Positions 53,196-61,983 of a stretch of 64,000 bases of DNA are shown in pieces (within the stretch, counting starts at the first letter, position 1; every line of letters starts with the position of its first letter). The stretch is from Ga0077523 sp038324085. GTDB taxonomy: Bacteria > Pseudomonadota > Gammaproteobacteria > Burkholderiales > Ga0077523. The notes below the pieces were generated by a model. The model had not been told where the DNA came from and made no database searches. It saw only the letters and a program-made list of their open reading frames with translations. A program made the translations under genes and the position numbers. Location of the stretch: positions 1 to 64,000 of the forward strand of contig JBBQHP010000002.1 of the NCBI GenBank assembly GCA_038324085.1, given 5' to 3'.

Positions 53196-54467
53196 ATGGC
53201 GCACATCCTGATAATCGGCGCGGGCATCGGCGGAATGCCGATGGCGTACGAAATGAAGAAACTGGCGCGGCCGAGCGACCGTGTGACCGTGGTGTCGAAC
53301 ACCGCCACCTTCCATTTCGTGCCTTCCAACCCCTGGGTCGCCGTCAACTGGCGCAAGCGCGGAGACATCGAGTTTCCGGCGACGGATTATCTGGCCCGCA
53401 AGGGAATCGAATTCAACGCGACGGGCGTGAAGCGCGTGCATCCGGAACGCAATCAGGTCGAACTGGGCGACGGCAGCGTCATGGATTACGACTTCCTGGT
53501 GATCGCAACCGGACCCAGGCTCGCCTTCGAAGAGGTCGAGGGGCTCGGTCCGTCCGGGCACACGCATTCGGTCTGCCATGTGGACCATGCCGAGGACGCG
53601 GCGCGCGCCTGGGACTCATTCGTCGATCAGCCGGGGCCGGTCGTGGTCGGCGCGGTGCAGGGCGCGTCATGCTACGGCCCTGCCTACGAGTTCGCGTTCA
53701 TCATGGAGACCGACCTGCGCCGGCGGAAGATCCGCGATCGTGTACCGATGACCTTCGTCACCCCCGAGCCCTACATCGGGCACCTCGGCCTCGGCGGCGT
53801 CGGCGATTCCAAGGGCCTGCTCGAAGCGGCCATGCGCGAGCGCAACATCAAGTGGATCTGCAATGCGAAGACCACCAAGGTCGAAGCCGGCAAGATGCAC
53901 GTCACCGAATACGACGACCTCGGCAAGGAAAAGCGCAGCCACGAACTGCCGTTCGCGTATTCGATGATGCTGCCGGCCTTCAAGGGCGTCGATGCGGTGT
54001 TCGGCATCGAGGGTCTCACCAATCCGCGCGGCTTCATCCTGATCGATGAGCATCAGCGCAATCCGAAGTACCCGAACATCTATGCCGTCGGTGTCTGCGT
54101 CGCCATCCCGCCGGTCGAGGCGACGCCGGTACCCACCGGGGCACCCAAGACCGGTTACATGATCGAGTCGATGGTCACGGCCACGGCGCACAATATCCGC
54201 GCCGAACTCGAGGGCAAGGCGCCGCAGGAGAAGGCGACGTGGAACGCGCTGTGCCTCGCCGACTTCGGCGACACGGGCGTCGCCTTCGTCGCGTTGCCGC
54301 AGAACCCGCCGCGCAACGTCAACTGGTTCGCCGAGGGCAAGTGGGTACATCTCGCGAAGATTGCTTTCGAGCGCTACTTCATCCGCAAGATGAAGCAAGG
54401 CACTTCCGAACCGCTGTACGAAAAGCTCGTGCTGCGGGCGCTCGGCATCCGGAAACTCAAGCACTGA
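53196..54467 (+). CDS. sqr: Sulfide:quinone oxidoreductase
   Basis: A 423-residue flavoprotein that oxidises sulfide to sulfur/polysulfide and passes electrons to quinone at the inner membrane. The N-terminal FAD-binding motif is GAGIGGMPMAYE. Three cysteines, Cys127 (HSVCHVD), Cys159 (GASCYGPAYEF) and Cys353 (NALCLADFG), fit in spacing and context the three redox-relevant cysteines (128, 160, 356) known in Acidithiobacillus SQR. The C-terminus has amphipathic, aromatic/basic segments (HLAKIAFERYFIRKMK) suited to membrane association. There is no signal peptide. A GGAGGAG site precedes the ATG. It is cotranscribed with the adaptor and RND genes, 28 and 4 bases away. Confidence 0.92.
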   Translation: MAHILIIGAGIGGMPMAYEMKKLARPSDRVTVVSNTATFHFVPSNPWVAVNWRKRGDIEFPATDYLARKGIEFNATGVKRVHPERNQVELGDGSVMDYDFLVIATGPRLAFEEVEGLGPSGHTHSVCHVDHAEDAARAWDSFVDQPGPVVVGAVQGASCYGPAYEFAFIMETDLRRRKIRDRVPMTFVTPEPYIGHLGLGGVGDSKGLLEAAMRERNIKWICNAKTTKVEAGKMHVTEYDDLGKEKRSHELPFAYSMMLPAFKGVDAVFGIEGLTNPRGFILIDEHQRNPKYPNIYAVGVCVAIPPVEATPVPTGAPKTGYMIESMVTATAHNIRAELEGKAPQEKATWNALCLADFGDTGVAFVALPQNPPRNVNWFAEGKWVHLAKIAFERYFIRKMKQGTSEPLYEKLVLRALGIRKLKH

Positions 54468-54471
54468 CGCG

Positions 54472-57400
54472 ATGGGTGTGTCGGGTCGCATCGCGCAGTA
54501 CTTTCTCGGCTCACGGCTGACGCCGCTGATCGCGCTGGTGGCCCTGCTGCTGGGCGTCTTCGCGGTCATCGTCACGCCGCGCGAGGAAGAGCCGCAGATC
54601 GACGTGACCATGGCGAACGTGTTCATTCCGTTCCCGGGCGCCTCGGCGCAGGACGTGGAGAATCTGGTGGCCACGCCGGCCGAGCAGGTGCTCTCGCGCA
54701 TTGCCGGAATCGACCATGTGTTCTCGGTCTCGCGTCCGGGGATGGCGATCCTCACGGTGCAATACCGGGTGGGCGAAGATTCCATCGCAGCACTGGTGCA
54801 TCTGCACGATACGCTGGAATCCCACCGCGACTGGATCTCGCCGCAACTCGGTGTGGGCGAGCCCGTGGTCAAGCCGATGGGCATCGACGACGTGCCGATC
54901 GTCGCGCTTACCCTGTGGACCGCCGATCCCGAACGCGGCGCGTTCGAGCTCGAGCGCGTGGCGCACGCGATGGAGGTCGAACTGAAGGCAGTGCCCGGGA
55001 CGCGCGACGTCCGTACCCTCGGCGGCCCCGGTCACGTCGTGCGCGTCCTCATGGAAGCCGAGCGCCTGAACGCCTACCGCATCACGCCTCAGGACGTGCG
55101 CGCGGCCCTGCTGCTGTCGAACGCTTCGGCGCCCTCGGGGACGCTGGTGAAAGATAATCAGGAAGTGCTGGTGCAGACCGGCGCGTGGTTCGCGAGCGCG
55201 GGCGACGTGAAGCAGTTGATCGTCGGGGTGCATGCGGGCCGTCCGGTCTTTCTGTCCGATGTGGCGCGAGTCGTGGACGGGCCGAACCAGCCGGCGCGCT
55301 ATGCGTGGTACGGCACGGGGCCGGCTGCGGGCGGCGTCGCTTCGGGCAGCGAACATCCGGCCGTGACCATCGCCGTATCCAAGAAGCCGGGAGAGAACGC
55401 CGTGCGCGTGGCCGAGCGCGTCATCGCCCGTGCCCATGCGCTGCAAGGCCAGATCGTTCCCGCCGGCGTGCACATCGAGGTGACACGCGACTACGGCGCG
55501 ACCGCGAACGACAAGGCGATGAAGCTGATCCAGAAGCTCGTCTTCGCGACCTTGTCCGTCGTCGTGCTGGTCTGGCTCGCGCTCGGTTGGCGCGAAGCGT
55601 TGATCGTCGGCATCGCCGTCTCGCTCACGCTGGCGGCGACATTGTTCGCGTCCTGGGCGTGGGGCTTCACCTTGAATCGCGTGTCGCTGTTCGCGCTGAT
55701 CTTCTCGATCGGGATCCTGGTCGACGACGCGATCGTGGTGGTCGAGAACATCCATCGCCGCGGTGCGCTGTCCGATGCGCCGCTGCACGAAGTCATTCCG
55801 GCCGCCGTCGACGAGGTGGGGGGACCGACGATCCTTGCGACGTTCACGGTGATCGCGGCGCTGCTGCCGATGGCGTTCGTGAGCGGACTGATGGGGCCTT
55901 ACATGAGCCCGATACCGATCAACGCGAGCCTGGGGATGGCGATATCGCTCGCCATAGCGTTCGTCGTGACGCCGTGGCTCGCATGGAAGCTGCTGCGTCC
56001 CGCCGGCCACGCGGCCGGTGCGCACCAGGAAGGGCGCCTGGAGCGGCTGTTCGGGCGCATGCGCCCATTCCTGAACCGGGCCCAGGGTCGGCGCAACAGG
56101 GTGCTGCTGTTCGCCGGCGTCGGCGTCGCCATCGTGCTGGCGGTGGGCCTCGCCGCGGTCAAGTTGGTCGTGCTGAAGATGCTGCCGTTCGACAACAAAT
56201 CGGAGTTCCAGGTGGTGGTTGACATGCCGGTCGGCACCCCCCTGGAGACCACTGCAGGGGTACTGCGGGAACTGTCGGCGGCCATCGCGCAGGTGCCGGA
56301 AGTTCGCGACTACCAGGCCTATGCGGGCGCGGCGAGCCCGATCAACTTCAATGGGCTCGTGCGCCAGTACTACCTGCGCGATCTCGCCTCGCAAGGCGAC
56401 ATCCAGGTGAACCTCGCCGACAAGCACCGGCGCCAGCACAAGTCGCATGAGATCGCGCAGGCGCTGCGCCCGACGCTCGAAAAGCTTGCGCTGGCGCATG
56501 GGGCGAAGCTCAAGGTGGTGGAAGTGCCGCCGGGTCCACCGGTGCTCGCGCCGATCGTGGCCGAGATCTACGGGCCGGACTACGCCGGTCAGATGACTCT
56601 GGCGAGGAAGGTAAGCGGTGCGTTCGCTGCGACCCCCGACATCGTTGCGATCGATGACAGTGTGGACGCCAGTGCGCCGAAGCTGCTGGTGCGCATCGCG
56701 CAGAACAAGGCAGCGCTCGCCGGCGTCGCCGCCAGGGACATCGTCGAGACGATGCGCATGGGTCTCGGCGGGGAGAGCGTGACCCCGATTCACGGCACCG
56801 GTGCCAAGTACGAAGTGCCAGTGCGGCTCGAGTTGCCGCCGGAACATCAGGATTCACTGGAAGAGGTCCTGAAACTCACCGTCCGCAGCCGCGACGGACT
56901 GCTGGTGCCGTTGTCGGAACTCACCGATGTCGTCCCGACATTGCGCGAGCAGACCATCTACCACAAGGACCTGTTGCCGGTGGTCTACGTGCTCGGCGAC
57001 ATGGGCGGCGCGCTGGACAGCCCGCTGTACGGCATGTTCGACATTCGCACGCGTCTGCAATCCGCGATGTCGCCGGGGACTCCGCCAGCGGAATACTTCA
57101 TCGCACCCCCGGAGGACCACTGGAGCGCATACAGCATCAAGTGGGATGGCGAATGGCAGATCACCTACGAGACGTTCCGCGACATGGGACTCGCTTACGC
57201 GGTAGGCCTCGTGCTGATCTACCTGCTGGTCGTCGCCCAGTTCGGCTCATACCTGGTGCCGCTGGTCATCATGGCACCGATCCCGCTCACCATCATCGGC
57301 GTCCTGCCGGGTCACGCGCTGCTCGGCGCACAATTCACCGCGACGTCCATGATCGGCATGATTGCGCTCGCCGGCATCATCGTGCGCAATTCGATCCTGC

Positions 57401-57657
57401 TGGTCGATTTCGTCGAATTGCAAGTACGCGAAGGTGTCGCCCTCGAACGCGCGGTGATCCACGCCGCCGCAGCCCGCGCGAAGCCCATCGTGCTGACCGG
57501 CCTTGCCGCCATGCTCGGAGCGCTGTTCATCCTGGACGACCCGATCTTCAACGGCCTTGCGATCAGCCTGCTGTTCGGCATCCTCGTGTCCACGCTGCTG
57601 ACCCTCGTGGTCATTCCGGTGCTGTACTACGCGGCGATGTTCAGGAAAGTTCCGTGA
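54472..57657 (+). CDS. RND-family efflux pump
   Basis: A 1,061-residue inner-membrane antiporter. The first helix (about 18-36) is followed by a porter domain (FIPFPGASAQDVENLVATPAEQ), the helix 4 proton-relay pair Asp-Asp in GILVDDAIVVVENIHRR, a second porter domain and the last helix bundle ending LVVIPVLYYAAMF. Features such as TPREEEPQIDV at the first periplasmic turn and a cytoplasmic loop with a Lys/Arg-rich stretch place it in the general AcrB/efflux group rather than the CzcA metal group. The operon with an SQR suggests a sulfur-related or toxic organic substrate; this is inference. Confidence 0.92.
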   Translation: MGVSGRIAQYFLGSRLTPLIALVALLLGVFAVIVTPREEEPQIDVTMANVFIPFPGASAQDVENLVATPAEQVLSRIAGIDHVFSVSRPGMAILTVQYRVGEDSIAALVHLHDTLESHRDWISPQLGVGEPVVKPMGIDDVPIVALTLWTADPERGAFELERVAHAMEVELKAVPGTRDVRTLGGPGHVVRVLMEAERLNAYRITPQDVRAALLLSNASAPSGTLVKDNQEVLVQTGAWFASAGDVKQLIVGVHAGRPVFLSDVARVVDGPNQPARYAWYGTGPAAGGVASGSEHPAVTIAVSKKPGENAVRVAERVIARAHALQGQIVPAGVHIEVTRDYGATANDKAMKLIQKLVFATLSVVVLVWLALGWREALIVGIAVSLTLAATLFASWAWGFTLNRVSLFALIFSIGILVDDAIVVVENIHRRGALSDAPLHEVIPAAVDEVGGPTILATFTVIAALLPMAFVSGLMGPYMSPIPINASLGMAISLAIAFVVTPWLAWKLLRPAGHAAGAHQEGRLERLFGRMRPFLNRAQGRRNRVLLFAGVGVAIVLAVGLAAVKLVVLKMLPFDNKSEFQVVVDMPVGTPLETTAGVLRELSAAIAQVPEVRDYQAYAGAASPINFNGLVRQYYLRDLASQGDIQVNLADKHRRQHKSHEIAQALRPTLEKLALAHGAKLKVVEVPPGPPVLAPIVAEIYGPDYAGQMTLARKVSGAFAATPDIVAIDDSVDASAPKLLVRIAQNKAALAGVAARDIVETMRMGLGGESVTPIHGTGAKYEVPVRLELPPEHQDSLEEVLKLTVRSRDGLLVPLSELTDVVPTLREQTIYHKDLLPVVYVLGDMGGALDSPLYGMFDIRTRLQSAMSPGTPPAEYFIAPPEDHWSAYSIKWDGEWQITYETFRDMGLAYAVGLVLIYLLVVAQFGSYLVPLVIMAPIPLTIIGVLPGHALLGAQFTATSMIGMIALAGIIVRNSILLVDFVELQVREGVALERAVIHAAAARAKPIVLTGLAAMLGALFILDDPIFNGLAISLLFGILVSTLLTLVVIPVLYYAAMFRKVP

Positions 57658-57667
57658 CTCCGGTCAC
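57654..57667 (+). promoter_or_regulatory. FNR/CRP-like dyad upstream of the DUF2892 gene
   Basis: GTGACTCCGGTCAC is a perfect five-base dyad around four bases that overlaps the RND stop codon. A -10-like TATCGT at 57690-57695 is at the same distance as in the ccoI and ccoN promoters. It departs from the FNR consensus at the outer and inner positions of each half. Confidence 0.45.
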
Positions 57668-57745
57668 AGTCGGGCCCGCTGGGTTGGCCTATCGTCGAAC
57701 CGTTGCGCCTGTGAGGCGCTTGCGTGAATCAAGAGGAGCAGGATC

Positions 57746-57964
57746 ATGACTGTAAATCGCATCGTTCGCATCGTCGCGGGCTTCTTCGTGCTGGTATCGC
57801 TCGCGCTCGGTGCGCCCGGCAGCCCGCTCTACGTGAGCAGCCATTGGCTCTGGTTCACCGCGTTCGTCGGGGCGAACCTGTTCCAGAGCGGGTTTACCAC
57901 CTTCTGTCCGCTGGACATCATCCTGAAGCGTCTGGGCGTGCGCACGGGCGAAGCCGGAGCCTGA
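57746..57964 (+). CDS. DUF2892 (YgaP transmembrane-like) small membrane protein
   Basis: A 72-residue protein with two membrane helices (IVRIVAGFFVLVSLALGA and WLWFTAFVGANLFQSGFT) followed by the family's TTFCPLDIILKRLGV motif. In YgaP this region is fused to a rhodanese domain; stand-alone copies are common near sulfur and thiol-stress genes. It has its own promoter-like region and an AGAGGAG ribosome site. A link to the adjacent sulfide oxidation operon is inferred from position. Confidence 0.85.
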   Translation: MTVNRIVRIVAGFFVLVSLALGAPGSPLYVSSHWLWFTAFVGANLFQSGFTTFCPLDIILKRLGVRTGEAGA

Positions 57965-57971
57965 GCGGACC

Positions 57972-58002
57972 GGCGCACCCGCGAGCTGTCTGGGTCGGCG
58001 CC
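57972..58002. terminator. Imperfect hairpin between convergent DUF2892 and fnr genes
   Basis: GGCGCACCC (57972-57980) can pair with GGGT and GCGCC (57992-57995, 57998-58002) with a two-base bulge. It sits in the 48-base gap between two converging genes. There is no T-tract, so confidence is low. Confidence 0.3.
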
Positions 58003-58012
58003 GATCGTTCCT

Positions 58013-58756
58013 CTAGCAGGGGCGCTGCGCCACCAGATGACGCAGTCGAGGGATGTCGATGATCCGCACGTGCTTGTGCTGGACAGTGATCAGGCCTTCG
58101 GCCTGGAACTTCGAGAAAACCCGGCTCACGGTCTCGAGTTTCAATCCCAGGTAGCTGCCGATTTCCTCGCGGGTCATCCGCAGATAAAACTCCGAGGCCG
58201 AGTAGCCGCGCGCAGTGAAGCGTTGCGACAGGTTGCTCAGGAACGCGGCGAGTCGTTCCTCGGCGCGCATGCTCCCGAGCAGCATCATCACGCCGTGGTC
58301 GCGCACGATTTCGCGACTCATCACCTTGTGGAAATGGCTTTGCAGGCTGGGCAGTTCCCGCGACATCTCCTCCAGTCGCGCGAACGGGATCACGCACAAC
58401 TCGCTGTCTTCGAGCGCGACCGCGTCGCAGGTATGCGTATCGGTGCCGATGCCGTCCATCCCCAGCAGCTCCCCCGCCATGGAGAAGCCGGTCACCTGGT
58501 CGCGACCATCCTCCAGCAGTACGGAGGTCTTGAAGAACCCGATCCGCACGGTGTAGAGCGCTTCGAACGGATCGCCGGCGCGATAGGCCGTCATCCCCTT
58601 GCGAAACGGACGTCGCAGGGACACCAGCGAATCCAGCCTAGAGACCTCCTCGTTGGTGAGGCCCAGCGGCAGGCACAGCTCCTTGAGCCCGCACGTGGAA
58701 CAGGCCACGCGAAGGTTGTCGATGCTGATCGGATGAATCGCGATGTTCTCGGACAT
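58013..58756 (-). CDS. fnr: Fnr-type oxygen-sensing transcription regulator
   Basis: A 247-residue CRP/FNR-family protein. The N-terminal cluster Cys19, Cys22, Cys28 (CSTCGLKELC) plus Cys110 (THTC) matches the four ligands of the oxygen-labile 4Fe-4S cluster. A cyclic-nucleotide-fold domain and dimer helix follow, then a helix-turn-helix with LKLETVSRVFSKF, where Glu and Ser-Arg read the TTGAT half-site. It should activate the cco and hemN promoters under low oxygen. It is divergent from hemN; the FNR box between them may also allow autoregulation. Confidence 0.95.
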   Translation of the reverse strand: MSENIAIHPISIDNLRVACSTCGLKELCLPLGLTNEEVSRLDSLVSLRRPFRKGMTAYRAGDPFEALYTVRIGFFKTSVLLEDGRDQVTGFSMAGELLGMDGIGTDTHTCDAVALEDSELCVIPFARLEEMSRELPSLQSHFHKVMSREIVRDHGVMMLLGSMRAEERLAAFLSNLSQRFTARGYSASEFYLRMTREEIGSYLGLKLETVSRVFSKFQAEGLITVQHKHVRIIDIPRLRHLVAQRPC

Positions 58757-58803
58757 GTGCCTCCCGATTGCCGGGAGCTGGAGCCTGACTGCCCCCGTAC
58801 CGC

Positions 58804-58817
58804 TTGATCCACATCAA
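58804..58817 (+). promoter_or_regulatory. FNR box in the fnr-hemN intergenic region
   Basis: TTGATCCACATCAA matches the FNR consensus at every defined position. A -10-like TATCCT at 58839-58844 places the hemN transcription start about 41.5 bases from the box centre. On the fnr side no convincing -10 is seen. Confidence 0.88.
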
Positions 58818-58881
58818 TTCGCTACGCCGACACTCGCCTATCCTTGGCCTACGCACCTCGATGTCCCCAGGCAAGTATCAC

Positions 58882-60273
58882 ATGATAGCGCAGGGTTCAC
58901 CCGTGGCAGACCCGGAGTTGCTGCGTCGCTATGACGTAAGCGGCCCTCGCTATACGTCGTATCCGACGGCGGACCGCTTCGTCGAGGCGTTTGACCAGCA
59001 CGCCTATCGCAGTGCGCTGCAACGCCGGGAGATCGGCGGTCTGGCGCGGCCGCTGTCGCTCTACGTGCATGTTCCGTTCTGCAGCAACATCTGCTTCTAC
59101 TGCGGCTGCAACAAGATCGTCACCCGGGATCACGGTCGCTCCGCGAAGTACCTGCGCTATCTCGAAAAGGAAGCGAACCTGCTGGCCGACGCCGTCGGGC
59201 GCGGGTCGCGACTCGGCCAGGTGCATCTCGGCGGAGGCACGCCGACGTTTCTCGCCCCGGATGAATTGCGCACTCTGGTCGGGATCATCGGGCGCCACTT
59301 CGATCTCGACGCCGACGGCGAGCACTCGATCGAGATCGACCCCCGCAGCATCGAGCCTGGCACCGTCACGCTGCTGGCCGAACTCGGCTTCAACCGCATG
59401 AGCCTCGGCGTGCAGGACTTCGACGTCGACGTGCAGGAGGCAATCAACCGGATTCAGCCCGAGGCTCTCACGCGCACGGCGATGGCGGAAGCGCGCGGGG
59501 CCGGCGTGCGCTCGATCAATCTGGACCTAATCTATGGCCTGCCGAGGCAGACGTTGATGTCATTCAACCGGACGCTCGGACAAGTGATCGAACTCGATCC
59601 GGACCGGGTCGCTCTCTATGGCTATGCGCACCTGCCGCAGATGTTCAAGCCGCAGCGGCGCATCGCCTGTGCCGATCTGCCCTCGGCTGAAACGCGGATC
59701 GACATGATGACGTTGGCCATCCGCCGGCTGACGGATGCCGGCTATGCATATATCGGCATGGACCATTTCGCCAAACCGCAAGACGAACTGGCATTGGCCC
59801 AGCATCGCGGACGGTTGCATCGCAATTTCCAGGGCTATTCGACGCACGCGGAGTGCGACCTTGTCGCCATGGGCGTGACCGCCATCGGCAGTGTCGGCGC
59901 CTGTTACGTGCAGAACCATCGCACGCTGGCCGAGTACTATGGCGACCTCGATGGCGCCGAACTGCCGGTGATGCGCGGACTGGAACTGTCGCCGGATGAT
60001 CTGCTGCGGCGGTCGATTATTCAGTCGTTGATGTGCCACGGCACCGTGTCCATCGAAGCGATCGAGATTGCGCATCTGATCGATTTCGAGCCGTATTTCG
60101 TCGAGGAACTGGCGGACCTGGAGGTTTTCGTGCGCGATGAGCTGGTCGAGATCGATCACGAATGGCTCGCCCTGACCGGGAAGGGGCGGCTGCTGGTCCG
60201 TTCCGTGTGCATGGTCTTCGATCGCTACCTGCGAGCGCGGCGCAGGAATGCGAGCTATTCGAAGGTGATCTGA
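58882..60273 (+). CDS. hemN: Oxygen-independent coproporphyrinogen III oxidase
   Basis: A 463-residue radical SAM enzyme that decarboxylates coproporphyrinogen III in anaerobic heme synthesis. The cluster motif is CSNICFYC followed by GC. The early segment YDVSGPRYTSYPTADRF and the later motif GGGTPTFL are HemN-specific, and the C-terminal HemN domain is complete. The start is uncertain: ATG 58882 has a weak AGGCAAG site and gives an N-terminus of normal length, whereas ATG 58861 would leave almost no leader. The SafE-like gene follows after one base. Confidence 0.94.
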   Translation: MIAQGSPVADPELLRRYDVSGPRYTSYPTADRFVEAFDQHAYRSALQRREIGGLARPLSLYVHVPFCSNICFYCGCNKIVTRDHGRSAKYLRYLEKEANLLADAVGRGSRLGQVHLGGGTPTFLAPDELRTLVGIIGRHFDLDADGEHSIEIDPRSIEPGTVTLLAELGFNRMSLGVQDFDVDVQEAINRIQPEALTRTAMAEARGAGVRSINLDLIYGLPRQTLMSFNRTLGQVIELDPDRVALYGYAHLPQMFKPQRRIACADLPSAETRIDMMTLAIRRLTDAGYAYIGMDHFAKPQDELALAQHRGRLHRNFQGYSTHAECDLVAMGVTAIGSVGACYVQNHRTLAEYYGDLDGAELPVMRGLELSPDDLLRRSIIQSLMCHGTVSIEAIEIAHLIDFEPYFVEELADLEVFVRDELVEIDHEWLALTGKGRLLVRSVCMVFDRYLRARRRNASYSKVI

Positions 60274-60274
60274 G

Positions 60275-60979
60275 ATGCTTCCCGTGCTCGCGGCCGGCGC
60301 GTTCCTCGTGGGCCTGCTGGGTGGCGTCCATTGCATCGGCATGTGCGGAGGGATCGCCACCTCGCTCACCCGCGCCAAAGGTGGGGGAATTCTGGCGTGG
60401 CAGGTCCAGGCCGGCTACAACGTGGGTCGGGTCGCGAGTTATGGGGTGGCCGGTGCGGTGGCGGGCTCGATCGGTGGCGCCGGCCTGCTCCTCGACCGGG
60501 TATTGCCGATCCAGGTCGTCTTCTACGTGATGGCAAACATACTGCTGGTCGGGCTCGGCTTGTACCTGGGCGGCTGGTCCCGTCTGGTGGCGCGACTCGA
60601 AGCCCCCGGACGCTGGCTCTGGCGGGCGATCCAGCCGCTCATCGCGCGCATGCTGCCAGTCGACAGCCTGCCCCGGGCCCTGGCCGTCGGGGCATTGTGG
60701 GGCTGGCTGCCGTGCGGACTGGTCTACAGCCTGCTCGCGACGGCATTGCTCGCGGGCAGTGCCGCAGGTGGCGCGGCGGTCATGCTGGCCTTCGGGGCCG
60801 GCACGCTCCCCAACCTGCTGGCCGCGGGCCTGCTGCTCGAAGCCTCCCGCAAGCGGTTCCAGAACAGGATGCTGCGCCAGGCTGTCGGGGCGATCGTGGC
60901 AGGCTTCGGCGTGGTCGGCCTGGCTCGCGCCATGGATCTGGGTGAACAGGTTCGCCGAGGGCTGCTGTGCATCCTGTGA
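60275..60979 (+). CDS. SafE/DsbD_2-like membrane protein of the cbb3-hemN neighbourhood
   Basis: A 234-residue protein with six predicted helices in two homologous halves. The first half carries GGVHCIGMCGG and the second GWLPCGLVYSLL, the cysteine-containing motifs of the TauE/SafE-DsbD transmembrane group. Genes of this type sit beside ccoS, hemN and anr in pseudomonads, suggesting a role in copper or redox steps of cbb3 assembly rather than sulfite export. It starts one base after hemN, so the two are translationally linked. Confidence 0.85.
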   Translation: MLPVLAAGAFLVGLLGGVHCIGMCGGIATSLTRAKGGGILAWQVQAGYNVGRVASYGVAGAVAGSIGGAGLLLDRVLPIQVVFYVMANILLVGLGLYLGGWSRLVARLEAPGRWLWRAIQPLIARMLPVDSLPRALAVGALWGWLPCGLVYSLLATALLAGSAAGGAAVMLAFGAGTLPNLLAAGLLLEASRKRFQNRMLRQAVGAIVAGFGVVGLARAMDLGEQVRRGLLCIL

Positions 60980-61023
60980 CCGGGCTGCCAGCCTCCGGCC
61001 GACGCAATAACCCACTTTCCAGC

Positions 61024-61053
61024 TTGAGCCCGATTCGCGAAATAGACTAAAAT
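61024..61053 (+). promoter_or_regulatory. Candidate sigma-70 promoter of rpsB
   Basis: TTGAGC (61024-61029) and TAAAAT (61048-61053) are 18 bases apart in an AT-rich patch that stands out from its surroundings. It gives an rpsB leader of about 165 bases. Confidence 0.6.
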
Positions 61054-61059
61054 TCAAAG

Positions 61060-61227
61060 TTATCCCGACCCCGACTGGCTTTTCATGTGGCCGCGGGGGC
61101 GGGAAATTCGCACACCCGCAGGAGAAGTTCGTCGGAGGTGCCCGGCTTTCGGCCGGGTTCTGGCGGCACCTGGCGCTCGCGTCAGGTCGGGCGGGTGGAG
61201 GCTCAACCGCAGTACAGGAGGGAAGTC
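61060..61227 (+). promoter_or_regulatory. Structured 5' leader of rpsB, possible S2 autoregulatory element
   Basis: The roughly 165-base leader contains a stable hairpin, CCCGGC-TTTCG-GCCGGG (61141-61157), enclosed by GGTGCC/GGCACC flanks (61137-61170), and ends with an AGGAGGG ribosome site. rpsB leaders in proteobacteria are often bound by S2 to repress translation; that role is inferred here from length and folding. Confidence 0.4.
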
Positions 61228-61977
61228 ATGTCCGTGACCATGCGTCAGATGCTGGAGGCCGGCGTCCATTTCGGCCACCAGACGCGGTACTGGAACCCGA
61301 AGATGGCACCGTACATCTTCGGCCACCGCAACAAGATTCACATCATCCATCTGGAAAAGACCCTGGCGATGTACCAGGACGCGATGAAGTACATCCGTCA
61401 GCTGGCCGCCAACAAGGGCACCATCATGTTCGTGGGTACCAAGCGCCAGGCCCGCGAGATCGTTCGTGAAGAAGCCGTGCGCGCAGGTTGTCCGTTCGTC
61501 GACCATCGCTGGCTCGGCGGCATGCTGACCAACTTCAAGACCGTGAAGGGCTCCATCAAGCGCCTGCGCGAGATGGAAGGCATGGTCCAGGACGGTTCGA
61601 TGGAGAAGCTGGTCAAGAAGGAAGCGCTCATGTTCCAGCGCGAACTCGAGAAGCTCGATCGCAGCCTGGGCGGCATCAAGGACATGAACGGCCTGCCCGA
61701 TGCCTTGTTCGTGATCGACGTCGGCTATCACAAGATCGCCGTCACCGAAGCTGCGAAGCTGGGCATCCCGGTGGTCGGCGTGGTCGACTCGAATCATTCG
61801 CCGGACGGGGTCAACTACGTGATCCCCGGCAACGATGATTCCAGTCGAGCGATCCGTCTCTATGCCCGTGGCGCGGCCGATGCCGTGCTCGAAGGGCGCA
61901 GCCAGATTGTCCGGGAGATCGTCGGGGGCGATGAGTTCGTCGAGGTCGAGACCACCGAGGAGCAGGCTGCTTCGTGA
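61228..61977 (+). CDS. rpsB: 30S ribosomal protein S2
   Basis: A 249-residue protein. The ATG has a strong AGGAGGG site; an upstream in-frame GTG lies in the leader and is not used. The N-terminus MLEAGVHFGHQTRYWNPKM, the VGTKRQAR motif, HRWLGGMLTNFKT and DVGYHKIAVTEA are S2 hallmarks. Head of the rpsB-tsf-pyrH-frr cluster. Confidence 0.98.
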   Translation: MSVTMRQMLEAGVHFGHQTRYWNPKMAPYIFGHRNKIHIIHLEKTLAMYQDAMKYIRQLAANKGTIMFVGTKRQAREIVREEAVRAGCPFVDHRWLGGMLTNFKTVKGSIKRLREMEGMVQDGSMEKLVKKEALMFQRELEKLDRSLGGIKDMNGLPDALFVIDVGYHKIAVTEAAKLGIPVVGVVDSNHSPDGVNYVIPGNDDSSRAIRLYARGAADAVLEGRSQIVREIVGGDEFVEVETTEEQAAS

Positions 61978-61983
61978 TCTACT

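Noticed and set aside
60275..60979. Sulfite exporter function for the SafE/DsbD-like protein
   Set aside because: The annotation by family name is misleading here. The CxxxCGG and LPCG motifs and the hemN/cbb3 context point to a maturation role.
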